Assembly (NCBI GenBank): GCA_023451855.1
Contig: JAEXXY010000047.1
Span: forward strand, 1-10,184
Reading direction: 5' to 3'
DNA length: 10,184 nucleotides
Source: Actinomycetes bacterium
Lineage (GTDB): Bacteria > Actinomycetota > Actinomycetes > Actinomycetales > Dermatophilaceae
Shown here: one piece after another, positions 1 to 7,157 of the stretch
Layout: each line of letters starts with the position of its first letter
Position numbering within the stretch: the first letter of the stretch is position 1
The notes under the pieces: model-generated
Told to the model about the DNA's origin: nothing
Databases searched by the model: none
What the model saw: the letters and a program-made list of their open reading frames with translations, nothing else
Made by a program: the position numbers and the translations under genes

Positions 1-814
1 GCTCGAGCAGCCGGGCGTCCTGCGGCTCGGACGGGTCGGCGAGCGACCGGGCCCGCAGCACGGCGAGCGTGTCGACGCCTTCGCGCAGGTCGGTCCCGGG
101 CAGCTTGCCGGACTCCCCCGACTCGGACTCGATGTCGATGAGGTCATCGGCGAGCTGGAAGGCGATGCCGACCTTCTCGCCGTAGAGGCGCAGCGTCTCG
201 GCCGTCTCGGCCGTGCCGCCGCTGAACATGACGCCGTAGCGGCCAGCCGTCGCGATGAGCACGCCGGTCTTGTCGGCGAGGACGCCGAGGTAGTAGTCGA
301 CCGGGTCGACGCCCTCGGGGCAGGCGCGGTCGTCGCGGATCTGCCCCGCGCACAGCCGCACGAAGGTCTGCGCCTGGATGAGCACCGCCTCCGCCCCGAG
401 CCCGGCGACGAGCTCGGAGGCCTTGCCGAAGAGCAGGTCGCCGACGAGGATCGCCGTGGAGTTGCCGAAGGCGACGTTCGCCGACGTGACGCCCCGGCGC
501 ATGCGCCCGTCGTCCATGACGTCGTCGTGGTAGAGCGAGGCGAGGTGGGTCAGCTCGACCCCGGCCGCGGCGCGCACGACGTCGTCGTTGATGCCCTCGC
601 CCAGCTCGGCCGCCAGCAGCGTCAGCAGCGGCCGGAACCGCTTGCCACCGGCCTCGAGCAGGTGGCCCGAGGCCTGCGCGATGAACGGGTCGTCGTGGTC
701 GACGACCTCGCGCAGGAGGGCGTCGACCCGCTCGAGCCCGCCGCGCAGGGTGGCGGCGAGCTCGGGCGTGGCCCCGGGGATCCCGAGGACCGGCGGCGTG
801 GCGTGCGTCGTCAT
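1..814 (-). CDS. Long-chain trans-polyprenyl diphosphate synthase, 3' end outside window
   Basis: The first 271 residues are visible; the family is about 320-350 residues, so about 50-80 are lost at the left edge. This soluble enzyme condenses isopentenyl diphosphate units onto an allylic primer. Hallmarks are GGKRFRP (56-62, primer and IPP binding), the first Asp-rich motif DDVMDDGRMRR (97-107), Lys182-Thr183, FQLADDLID (219-227, the second Asp-rich motif), and GKLPGTDLREGVDTL after it. The residues 5 and 4 before the first Asp-rich motif are Ala92 and Ser93. Small residues here leave the chain-elongation pocket open, as in long-chain synthases (heptaprenyl to nonaprenyl), whereas short-chain enzymes usually have aromatics. 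Directly downstream of nuoN (10-base gap), its likely product is the menaquinone side chain, used by the complex encoded upstream. The ATG at 814 is preceded by GGGAG at a short 3-base spacing. GrcC, HepT or IspB-type names would all be possible, so no symbol is given. Confidence 0.93.
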   Translation of the reverse strand, partial: MTTHATPPVLGIPGATPELAATLRGGLERVDALLREVVDHDDPFIAQASGHLLEAGGKRFRPLLTLLAAELGEGINDDVVRAAAGVELTHLASLYHDDVMDDGRMRRGVTSANVAFGNSTAILVGDLLFGKASELVAGLGAEAVLIQAQTFVRLCAGQIRDDRACPEGVDPVDYYLGVLADKTGVLIATAGRYGVMFSGGTAETAETLRLYGEKVGIAFQLADDLIDIESESGESGKLPGTDLREGVDTLAVLRARSLADPSEPQDARLLE

Positions 815-824
815 CGGCTCCCGC

Positions 825-2438
825 TCACCGAACGAACTGCGACGCGCGGTCGGCGAGGTCGAGCAGCGCCGAGGGCAGGACGCCGAGCGCGAGGGTCACG
901 AGCGTGCCCACCGCGATGGAGAACGTCGTGGTGACGGACGGCGTCACGACCTCCACCGACTCGTCGGGGGCCTCGCTGAAGAACATCAGGACGATGACGC
1001 GGGCGTAGACGAACACCGTGATGGCGCTGCACAGCACACCGACGACGGCCAGGACCGTTCCGGTCGCGCCGCCCGTGGCGATGGCAGCCGCGAAGACGCC
1101 GAACTTCGACACGAAGCCGCTCGTCAGCGGGATGCCGGCGAAGGCGAGCATGAGGAAGGCGAACGCCGAGCCGACGACCGGGTGGCGACGGCCGATACCG
1201 GCCCACTGCGACAGGTGCGTGGCCTCGGTGCCGTTCTGGCGCACGAGCGACACGATGGCGAAGGCTGCGATCGTCGAGAAGCCGTAGGCGACGAGGTAGA
1301 AGAGCACCGAGCCGACGCCCGAACGGTCGAAGGCGAGGACACCGACGAGGATGAACCCGGCGTGCGCGATCGAGGAGTAGGCGAGCAGGCGCTTGACGTC
1401 GGTCTGGGTGACCGACAGCACCGAGCCGACGACCATCGTCAGCAGCGCGACGACGACGATGGCGTTCTGCCACTCCCACCGCGCGGTGTCGAGGCCGGTG
1501 TAGGCCAGGCGCAGGATCGCGCCGAAGGCGGCCGCCTTGGTGCACGCTGCCATGAAGCCGGTGACCGGAGTCGGGGCGCCCTGGTAGACGTCGGGCGTCC
1601 ACGCGTGGAACGGCACCGCACCCACCTTGAACAGCAGGCCGACGAAGACGAGGAACGCGCCCGGCAGGAGCAGGCCGTTCATCTCGATCGGACCGGTGGC
1701 CACGGCCTTGGAGAGGTCGCCGAAGTACACCGAGCCCGCGTAGCCGTAGAGCAGCGCCGTGCCGAAGAGGAAGAACGCCGAGCTGAACGCGCCGAGGAGG
1801 AAGTACTTGAGCGAGGCCTCCTGCGAGAGCAGGCGACGGCGTCGGGCCAGGCCCGAGAGGATGTAGAGCGGCAGCGAGAGCACCTCGAGGGCGACGAACA
1901 TCCCGATGAGGTCGTTCGTCGCCGGGAAGAGCATCATGCCGCCGATGGCGAACATCGTCAGCGGGAAGACCTCGGAGGTCAGCGCTCCCGCGCGGGCCGC
2001 GGCCGTCTCGTAGGGCGAGCCCGGCGTCGACGCGCCGCTCGGGGTGAACGCGTCGGGCCCCGTGCCGCCGAAGCGCTCGGCCATCGTCAGGACTCCGAGG
2101 ATGCCCATGAGGACGATCGCGCCCTGCATGAACAGGGCCGGGCCGTCGATGGCCAGCGCGAACAGCTGGCGGTTGGTCGCGCCGTCGGTCAGGCCCATCG
2201 TCAGGCCCTCGTGGCTCGAGGCCGCGACGACTGCGACCGCCGAGGCGACGAGGCCGGCCACCGCGAGCGACACCTGCGTCACGTGGCGGCTCGAGCGCGG
2301 CGCGAACGCCTCGACGAGCACGCCGACCAGGCCCGTGCCGAACACGATGAGCATCGGCAGGATGGCCAGGTAGTCGACGTTCGACTGCTGGAACGCGGCG
2401 GGAAGCGTGGTCAGCGCCAGCGGGGCGGCGGCGGTCAC
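825..2438 (-). CDS. nuoN: NADH-quinone oxidoreductase subunit N (NuoN), proton pump
   Basis: NuoN is the antiporter-like subunit nearest to NuoK and the quinone module. The protein has 537 residues. Key residues are present: Glu185 in LIGMFVALEVLSLPLYIL, Lys211 in SQEASLKYFLLGAFSSAF, Lys271 in FVGLLFKVGAVPFHAWTPDV followed by YQGAPTPV, Lys301 in MAACTKAAAFG, and the later SGFVSKF. VTQTDVKRLLAYSSIAHAGF is the usual helix 11-12 region. A soluble loop of about 30 residues (about 122-152, GTGPDAFTPSGASTPGSPYE) separates early helices; I recall similar loops in actinobacterial NuoN, so I do not call it foreign. The start is GTG at 2438-2436, overlapping the nuoM TGA as GTGA, with AAGGGAG upstream. 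It ends 10 bases before the polyprenyl synthase gene, suggesting shared transcription. Confidence 0.97.
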   Translation of the reverse strand: MTAAAPLALTTLPAAFQQSNVDYLAILPMLIVFGTGLVGVLVEAFAPRSSRHVTQVSLAVAGLVASAVAVVAASSHEGLTMGLTDGATNRQLFALAIDGPALFMQGAIVLMGILGVLTMAERFGGTGPDAFTPSGASTPGSPYETAAARAGALTSEVFPLTMFAIGGMMLFPATNDLIGMFVALEVLSLPLYILSGLARRRRLLSQEASLKYFLLGAFSSAFFLFGTALLYGYAGSVYFGDLSKAVATGPIEMNGLLLPGAFLVFVGLLFKVGAVPFHAWTPDVYQGAPTPVTGFMAACTKAAAFGAILRLAYTGLDTARWEWQNAIVVVALLTMVVGSVLSVTQTDVKRLLAYSSIAHAGFILVGVLAFDRSGVGSVLFYLVAYGFSTIAAFAIVSLVRQNGTEATHLSQWAGIGRRHPVVGSAFAFLMLAFAGIPLTSGFVSKFGVFAAAIATGGATGTVLAVVGVLCSAITVFVYARVIVLMFFSEAPDESVEVVTPSVTTTFSIAVGTLVTLALGVLPSALLDLADRASQFVR

Positions 2439-4075
2439 TTCGAGCTCCCTTCGGCCAGCGTGCCGGCCGGGTTGACGGACGGATCGGCGGTCTTGACGAC
2501 GGTGAGCGTCTTGTCGACGGCCGGGTTGATGACGTTGAGCGCCAGGTTCGGGTAGAAGCCGAGCACGAGGAAGGCCGCGATGATCGGGACCGCGACGACC
2601 TTCTCGCGGGTCGTCAGGTCGCGGACGAGCGAAAGGCCGCGCCGGCCCTGCTCGTCGAGGCCGGCGTGCTCGCGCTCACCGACGATGCCCTCGGGCTTCG
2701 GACCCGTCATGACCCGCTTGTACATGAGCAGGATGTAGAGCGCCGCGAGGATGATGCCGGTCGTGGCGATGACGGCCGCCACCGGCTGCGTCGGGAAGCT
2801 GCCGACGAGCACGAGGAACTCCGAGACGAAGCTGCTCAGGCCCGGCAGCGCGAGACCCGACAGGCCGGCGACGAGGAAGATCCCCGCGAGGCCGGGCGTG
2901 ACCCGCTGCCACCCACCGAAGTCGGGGATGCGCTTGCTGCCCCGGCGCCGCACGAGCATCGCGGCGAAGAGGAACAGCGCCGCCGTCGAGAACCCGTGGT
3001 TGACCATGTAGAGGTTCGAGCCGGCGTTGCCGGTCGAGGTGAAGGCGAAGATGCCGAGCACGATGAACCCGAAGTGGCTGATCGACGTGTAGGAGATGAG
3101 CCGCATCATGTCGGTCTGGCCGATGGCGAGCAGCGCCCCGTAGATGATCGAGACGACCGCGAGGACGATGACGACGGGCGTGGCCCACCGGCTCGCCTCC
3201 GGGAACAGCTGCAGGCAGAACCGGATCATCCCGAAAGTGCCGACCTTGTCGAGGACACCGACGAGCAGCGTCGCCGTCGCCGGCGTCGACTCGGTGGCGG
3301 CGTCGGGCAGCCACGTGTGCACCGGCACCATCGGGGCCTTGACCGCGAAGGCCAGGAAGAAGCCGACGAAGAGCAGGCGCTCGGTGGTCGGGTCCATCTG
3401 CAGACCGGTGAGGCGCTCGACGAGGAAGCCCTCGGCGCCGCCCGGGCCCTGGACGCCGAGGCCGATGACGGCCACGAGCATGACGAGGCCACCGGCGAGC
3501 GAGAAGAGGAGGAACTTCATCGCGGCGTACTGCCGGCGCGGGCCGCCGAAGCGCCCGATGAGGAAGTACACCGGGATGAGCATCGCCTCGAAGAAGACGT
3601 AGAAGAGGAACACGTCGGTGGCCGCGAAGACCCCGACCATGAACGTCTCGAGGACGAGCAGCAGCGCGAAGTAGGTCTTGACGCGCCGGGCGCCGCTCGG
3701 TCCGGGCTCCTCGGCGACGTCGTGCCACGCGGCGAGGATGCACACCGGCGTCAGGACGAGGGCCATGAGGATGAGCACGAGCGCGATGCCGTCGACGGCG
3801 AGCGCGTAGCTGACCCCGAACTGCGGGATCCACGGGTGCAGCTCACCGAGCTGGAACTGCGCCGAGCTGTGCCGGTCGAACTGGAGCGCGGCGACGACGC
3901 CGATCACCAGCGTCAGCACCGAGGTGCCGAGCGCGACGCGCTTGGCGGTCTCGGCACCGCCGGGCAGGAACGCGACGAGGAGCGCGCCGACGAGCGGCAC
4001 GACCCCGAGGATCGTCAGCCACGGGACGCTGGACATGCTGGTCGTCACCGTCGAGACGGTCGAGACGGTCGTCAT
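2435..4075 (-). CDS. nuoM: NADH-quinone oxidoreductase subunit M (NuoM), proton pump
   Basis: NuoM is the middle-distal antiporter-like subunit, related to MrpD. From the ATG at 4075 it has 546 residues. Conserved pumping residues are present: Glu163 in FYVFFEAMLIPVYFLIG, Lys246 in FAVKAPMVPVHTWLPDA, Lys277 in LLVGVLDKVGTFGM, and Glu419 in GLSSFVSEFLVL (the equivalent of E. coli Glu407). The motifs QTDMMRLISYTSISHFGFI and GFSTAALFLFAAMLV complete the family pattern. The start is uncertain. The ATG at 4075 overlaps the nuoL stop as TGATG and gives an odd leader, MTTVSTVSTVTTS. The ATG at 4036 (codon 14) would give an N-terminus MSSVPWLTILGVVPLVGAL, closer to NuoM starts I recall from mycobacteria. 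Both have a GGTGA within 6-8 bases upstream. A loop with ERE, DEQGRR and REK lies near residues 470-500. The stop overlaps the nuoN GTG. Confidence 0.96.
   Translation of the reverse strand: MTTVSTVSTVTTSMSSVPWLTILGVVPLVGALLVAFLPGGAETAKRVALGTSVLTLVIGVVAALQFDRHSSAQFQLGELHPWIPQFGVSYALAVDGIALVLILMALVLTPVCILAAWHDVAEEPGPSGARRVKTYFALLLVLETFMVGVFAATDVFLFYVFFEAMLIPVYFLIGRFGGPRRQYAAMKFLLFSLAGGLVMLVAVIGLGVQGPGGAEGFLVERLTGLQMDPTTERLLFVGFFLAFAVKAPMVPVHTWLPDAATESTPATATLLVGVLDKVGTFGMIRFCLQLFPEASRWATPVVIVLAVVSIIYGALLAIGQTDMMRLISYTSISHFGFIVLGIFAFTSTGNAGSNLYMVNHGFSTAALFLFAAMLVRRRGSKRIPDFGGWQRVTPGLAGIFLVAGLSGLALPGLSSFVSEFLVLVGSFPTQPVAAVIATTGIILAALYILLMYKRVMTGPKPEGIVGEREHAGLDEQGRRGLSLVRDLTTREKVVAVPIIAAFLVLGFYPNLALNVINPAVDKTLTVVKTADPSVNPAGTLAEGSSK
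2445..2451 (-). promoter_or_regulatory. Ribosome binding site of nuoN
   Basis: AAGGGAG on the minus strand lies in the last codons of nuoM and ends 6 bases before the GTG at 2438. It supports that GTG as the nuoN initiator. Confidence 0.65.
4050..4067 (-). repeat. Two tandem 9-base units at the start of nuoM, with a small hairpin
   Basis: On the plus strand GTCGAGACG occurs twice in a row, and a partial third copy follows. In the nuoM frame it encodes the repeating Thr-Val-Ser leader. ACCGT (4047-4051) and ACGGT (4056-4060) can pair around a 4-base loop, giving a 5-base-pair hairpin in the mRNA. The right arm in the mRNA overlaps the GGTGA that precedes the second possible nuoM start at 4036. 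The repeat is plain in the sequence; any regulatory role is speculation. Confidence 0.55.
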
Positions 4076-6057
4076 CAGGAGATCACCCACAGGGCACCGA
4101 GGATGGCGACGACGCCCGCGAGCATCGTCAGGGCATAGGAGCGTGCGAAGCCGTTCTGCAGCTTGCGCAGGCGGGCGCTGGTCCCGCCGATGAGCGCGGC
4201 GAGGCCACCGGCCGCACCGTCGACACCCTTGCTGTCGGCGAAGACGAGCGAGCGCGTCAGGTGGATGCCGGGTCGCATGAGGAGGGCCTCGTTGACCTGG
4301 TCCTGGTAGAGGTCCTGGCGGGCCGCCTGCGTGAGCAGGCTGCCGGCGGGGGCCGTGACCGGCACCTCGTCGCGCCAGTAGCGCAGCCAGGCGAACGCAC
4401 CGCCGGCTGCGACGAGGACGAGCGTCAGGACGAGGAGCACCGGGACCGGGATCACGGGGTGGGCACCCTCGGGCTCGGCGCCGGTGACCGGCTCGAGCCA
4501 CGAGGTGAACAGGCCCGTCGGTCCGAGGATCAGACCGAGGAAGGCCGACCCGAAGGCGAGCACGATCATCGGGACAGTCATGAGCCTGCCCGACTCGTGC
4601 GGGTGGACGTCGTCGGTCCAGCGCTTCTTGCCGTGGAAGGTCATGAAGAACAGGCGCGACATGTAGAAGGCCGTGATGCCGGCTCCGACGAGGGCGGCTG
4701 TGCCGAAGACCCACGGGCGCCAGCCCTCGCCGATGAAGGCGGCCTCGATGATCTTGTCCTTGCTCCAGAAGCCGGAGAACGGGGGCACCCCGAGGATCGC
4801 GAGCCAGCCGATGCCGAAGGTGGCCCACGTGATCTTCATGGCGCCGGACAGGCCACCGAAGCGGCGCATGTCGACCTGGTCGTTCATGCCGTGCATGACC
4901 GACCCGGCGCCGAGGAACATCCCGGCCTTGAAGAAGCCGTGCATGAGCAGGTGGAAGATCGCGAAGGCGTAGCCGACCGGGCCGAGGCCCGCGGCGAGCA
5001 TCATGTAGCCGATCTGGCTCATCGTCGAGGCCGCGAGGGCCTTCTTGATGTCGTCCTTGGCGCAGCCGACGATCGCCCCGAAGAGCAGCGTGATCGCGCC
5101 GACGATGACGACGACGAGCTGGGCGGTCGGGGCGGCCTCGAAGATCGGCGCGGAGCGCACGACGAGGTAGACGCCCGCGGTGACCATGGTTGCCGCGTGG
5201 ATGAGCGCCGACACCGGCGTCGGGCCGGCCATGGCGTCGCCGAGCCAGCTCTGCAGCGGGAACTGCGCCGACTTGCCGCAGGCACCGAGCAGGAGCATGA
5301 GGCCCATCGCCGTCATGAAGCCCTGGTTGGCGTTGCTGCCGGCCGCCCCGAGGACGGTCGTGAAGTCGACGGCGCCGAAGTGGAAGAACATCAGCATGAT
5401 GGCGACCGACAGGCCGAAGTCACCGACGCGGTTGGCGATGAACGCCTTGTTGGCCGCGGTGGCGTAGGCCGGGTTGTAGTTCCAGAAGCCGATGAGCAGG
5501 TAGCTCGCCAGGCCCACGCCCTCCCAGCCGACGTAGAGCAGCAGGTAGGAGTTGGCGAGGACGAGCAGGAGCATCGACGCCACGAAGAGGTTGAGATAGG
5601 CGAAGAAGCGCCGCTTGTCGGGGTCGTGCGCCATGTACCCGATCGAGTACACGTGGATGAGCGAGCCGACGAACGTGATGAGCAGGACGAAGACCATCGA
5701 GAGCTGGTCGACGAGCAGGCCCGCGTTCACGTGGAAGCTGCCGGCCGAGATCCAGTCGAAGAGGTCGACGGTCTGCGCGCGGTCCTCGGGGCCACGGCCG
5801 AGCATCGAGAAGAAGATGACGGCGCCGACGACGAACGAGCCCCACGACAGGGCGGTCCCGAGGATCGGGCCGAACTTGTCGGTGCGGCGTCCGCCGAGCA
5901 GGAGGATCGCGGCGCCGAGCATCGGCAGCGCGACGAGCAGCCACGCAGCCGACGTCACGCCGGTGGCGGCGTGCGCCTCTCCCTCGTGGGCGGCGAGCCC
6001 CGCGTAGGTGCCGAGCGAGCTCGTGTGGCCCGTCAGCGTCTGGACGAGTGTTCCCAT
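4075..6057 (-). CDS. nuoL: NADH-quinone oxidoreductase subunit L (NuoL), distal proton pump
   Basis: NuoL is the largest antiporter-like subunit, related to MrpA, at the far end of the membrane arm. It carries the long lateral helix at its C-terminus. The protein has 660 residues and many hydrophobic helices. The core pumping residues are present: Glu179 in YVGWEGVGLASYLLIGFW, Lys262 in GACGKSAQFPLQSWLGDAM, His287 in ALIHAATMVTAGVYL, and Lys433/Lys435 in GFWSKDKI. After the antiporter fold, the region from about residue 540 onwards contains a stretch with charged residues (RQDLYQDQVNEALLMRPG) and a last hydrophobic helix (YALTMLAGVVAILGALWVIS), as expected for the lateral helix and final anchor. 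It starts at the ATG at 6057 with AAGGAG upstream. The N-terminal segment of about 35 residues before the first helix is rich in Thr, His and Ala. The stop shares one base with the nuoM start (TGATG). Confidence 0.97.
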   Translation of the reverse strand: MGTLVQTLTGHTSSLGTYAGLAAHEGEAHAATGVTSAAWLLVALPMLGAAILLLGGRRTDKFGPILGTALSWGSFVVGAVIFFSMLGRGPEDRAQTVDLFDWISAGSFHVNAGLLVDQLSMVFVLLITFVGSLIHVYSIGYMAHDPDKRRFFAYLNLFVASMLLLVLANSYLLLYVGWEGVGLASYLLIGFWNYNPAYATAANKAFIANRVGDFGLSVAIMLMFFHFGAVDFTTVLGAAGSNANQGFMTAMGLMLLLGACGKSAQFPLQSWLGDAMAGPTPVSALIHAATMVTAGVYLVVRSAPIFEAAPTAQLVVVIVGAITLLFGAIVGCAKDDIKKALAASTMSQIGYMMLAAGLGPVGYAFAIFHLLMHGFFKAGMFLGAGSVMHGMNDQVDMRRFGGLSGAMKITWATFGIGWLAILGVPPFSGFWSKDKIIEAAFIGEGWRPWVFGTAALVGAGITAFYMSRLFFMTFHGKKRWTDDVHPHESGRLMTVPMIVLAFGSAFLGLILGPTGLFTSWLEPVTGAEPEGAHPVIPVPVLLVLTLVLVAAGGAFAWLRYWRDEVPVTAPAGSLLTQAARQDLYQDQVNEALLMRPGIHLTRSLVFADSKGVDGAAGGLAALIGGTSARLRKLQNGFARSYALTMLAGVVAILGALWVIS

Positions 6058-6068
6058 GCTGTCCGGCG

Positions 6069-6074
6069 CTCCTT
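6069..6074 (-). promoter_or_regulatory. Ribosome binding site of nuoL
   Basis: AAGGAG on the minus strand overlaps the nuoK TAA stop and ends 11 bases before the nuoL ATG. It lies in the only gap of the nuo part of the window (6058-6072, 15 bases), which otherwise holds nothing recognisable. Confidence 0.6.
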
Positions 6075-6372
6075 ACAGCTTCAGCAGGTTGGCGTCGTCG
6101 ACCGAGGCCGACCGGCGGGCACGGAAGATCGCCATGATGATGGCGAGTCCGACGACGACCTCCGCGGCGGCGACGACCATGACGAACAGGGCCATGACCT
6201 GACCGTCGAGGCTGCCGTGCATCCGCGAGAAGGTGACGAGGGCGAGGTTCGTCGCGTTGAGCATGAGCTCGACGCCCATGAACACGATGATCGCGTTGCG
6301 ACGCGTCAGCACGGTGGCCCCGCCGATGGCGAAGAGCAGCACCGCCAGGTAGACGTAGTGCATCGGGCTCAC
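6073..6372 (-). CDS. nuoK: NADH-quinone oxidoreductase subunit K (NuoK)
   Basis: NuoK is a small three-helix membrane subunit homologous to MrpC/ND4L that sits in the proton path between the quinone module and the pumps. From the GTG at 6372 it has 99 residues (MSPMHYVYLAVLLFAIG at the N-terminus). The two functionally essential membrane glutamates are present: Glu35 in FMGVELMLNATNLA and Glu71 in VVAAAEVVVGLAI. They correspond to E. coli Glu36 and Glu72. The C-terminus RSASVDDANLLKL is typical of actinobacteria. The GTG start is chosen because it forms a GTGA overlap with the nuoJ stop, has a good ribosome binding site, and restores the MxPxxY-type N-terminus and 99-residue length I recall for the mycobacterial protein. 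The ATG at 6363 would give 96 residues. Its stop is TAA, the only non-TGA stop among the seven complete nuo genes and nuoG here. Confidence 0.95.
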   Translation of the reverse strand: MSPMHYVYLAVLLFAIGGATVLTRRNAIIVFMGVELMLNATNLALVTFSRMHGSLDGQVMALFVMVVAAAEVVVGLAIIMAIFRARRSASVDDANLLKL

Positions 6373-7157
6373 TTGGACCGACCCTCCTCGATCTCGTGCT
6401 CCATGTGGCGCTCGACGTCGCGGAACCCGTCGGTCGTCGCGACCTGGTCGCGGGCGACGAGGACGCGTGAGACGGACAGGTCGCTCGGCGTGCCGTCGGG
6501 CAGCAGCGCCGGGGTGTCGACGGCGTTGTGGCGGGCGTAGACGCCGGGGGCCGGCAGGCCCGCGACGTGCTCGTTGTCGCGCACGCGCTTGGCGGCCCAC
6601 TCGGCCTGCGTGCGGCGCGGCATCAGCCGCTCGCGGTGGGCCAGGACCATGGCGCCGAGCGCGGCCGTGATGAGCAGGGCCGAGGTGACCTCGAAGATCC
6701 ACACGTACTGGCCGAAGATCAGCTCGGCCAGGCTCGTGATGTTGCCCGGGTCGCGGTTGGTCGCCTCGAGCTTGTCGAGCCCCGTCTGGACCGTGGCCTG
6801 GTCGAAGGTGGCCGACCCGATCGCGAAGAAGAGGACGCCGGCCAGGCCGATGACGAGCAGGAACGAGGCCAGCTTCTGGCCCTTGATCGTCTCGACGATC
6901 GAGTCGGAGGAGTCGACGCCGACGAGCATGAGGACGAAGAGGAAGAGCATCATGACGGCGCCGGTGTAGACGAACACCTGCACGATGCCGAGGAAGTCGG
7001 CCTTCTGCATGATGTAGAAGATGCCGAGGACCGTCATGACGAGTGCCATGCCGAGCGCGGCGTGCACGGCCTTCCTGGCGAAGAGCAGGCCCAGCGCCGC
7101 GATCACGGCGAGCGGGGCCAGCAGCCAGAAGCCGAAGGCTTCGGCGGAGGAGGTCAC
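6369..7157 (-). CDS. nuoJ: NADH-quinone oxidoreductase subunit J (NuoJ)
   Basis: This 262-residue membrane subunit of complex I helps link quinone reduction to proton pumping. Five hydrophobic segments are visible: about residues 9-26, 31-50, 54-80, 97-115 and 152-170. The third carries the family signature IVQVFVYTGAVMMLFLFVLM (58-77), including the Tyr-Thr-Gly stretch where NuoJ/ND6 helix 3 forms a pi-bulge, followed by the acidic VDSSD. A hydrophilic tail of about 90 residues follows (from HRERLMPRRTQAEWAAKR to the end). It contains AGLPAPGVYARHNAVDTPAL, the kind of tail seen in actinobacterial NuoJ. It starts with GTG at 7157-7155, overlapping the nuoI TGA as GTGA, with AAGGGG (7165-7170) 7 bases upstream. 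It ends with TGA inside the proposed nuoK start. Confidence 0.96.
   Translation of the reverse strand: MTSSAEAFGFWLLAPLAVIAALGLLFARKAVHAALGMALVMTVLGIFYIMQKADFLGIVQVFVYTGAVMMLFLFVLMLVGVDSSDSIVETIKGQKLASFLLVIGLAGVLFFAIGSATFDQATVQTGLDKLEATNRDPGNITSLAELIFGQYVWIFEVTSALLITAALGAMVLAHRERLMPRRTQAEWAAKRVRDNEHVAGLPAPGVYARHNAVDTPALLPDGTPSDLSVSRVLVARDQVATTDGFRDVERHMEHEIEEGRSK
6382..6389 (-). promoter_or_regulatory. Ribosome binding site that favours the GTG start of nuoK
   Basis: GAGGAGGG on the minus strand ends 9 bases before the GTG at 6372 but 18 bases before the downstream in-frame ATG at 6363. The spacing supports GTG as the nuoK initiator. The site lies inside the last codons of nuoJ. Confidence 0.7.

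Noticed and set aside
815..824. Possible promoter or terminator between nuoN and the polyprenyl synthase
   Set aside because: The gap is only 10 bases and holds no hairpin with a T-run and no promoter-like pair of hexamers.
811..1602. Minus-strand open frame of 263 codons within nuoN in another frame
   Set aside because: It is an Arg-rich out-of-frame shadow. The overlapping frame has complete antiporter-family motifs.
588..2555. Plus-strand open frame of 655 codons opposite nuoN
   Set aside because: Its translation is dominated by Arg, Asp, Glu, Gly and His with no fold or family signature. This is the expected mirror of a high-GC gene on the other strand, and the minus-strand frame is unmistakably NuoN.
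2666..4138. Plus-strand open frame of 490 codons opposite nuoM
   Set aside because: It has the same Glu/Asp/Arg/His-rich antisense composition and no recognisable domain. The minus strand encodes a full NuoM.
4261..6540. Plus-strand open frame of 759 codons opposite nuoL, nuoK and part of nuoJ
   Set aside because: It has low-complexity charged composition and runs across three real genes on the opposite strand. It is a GC-driven antisense frame without supporting signals.
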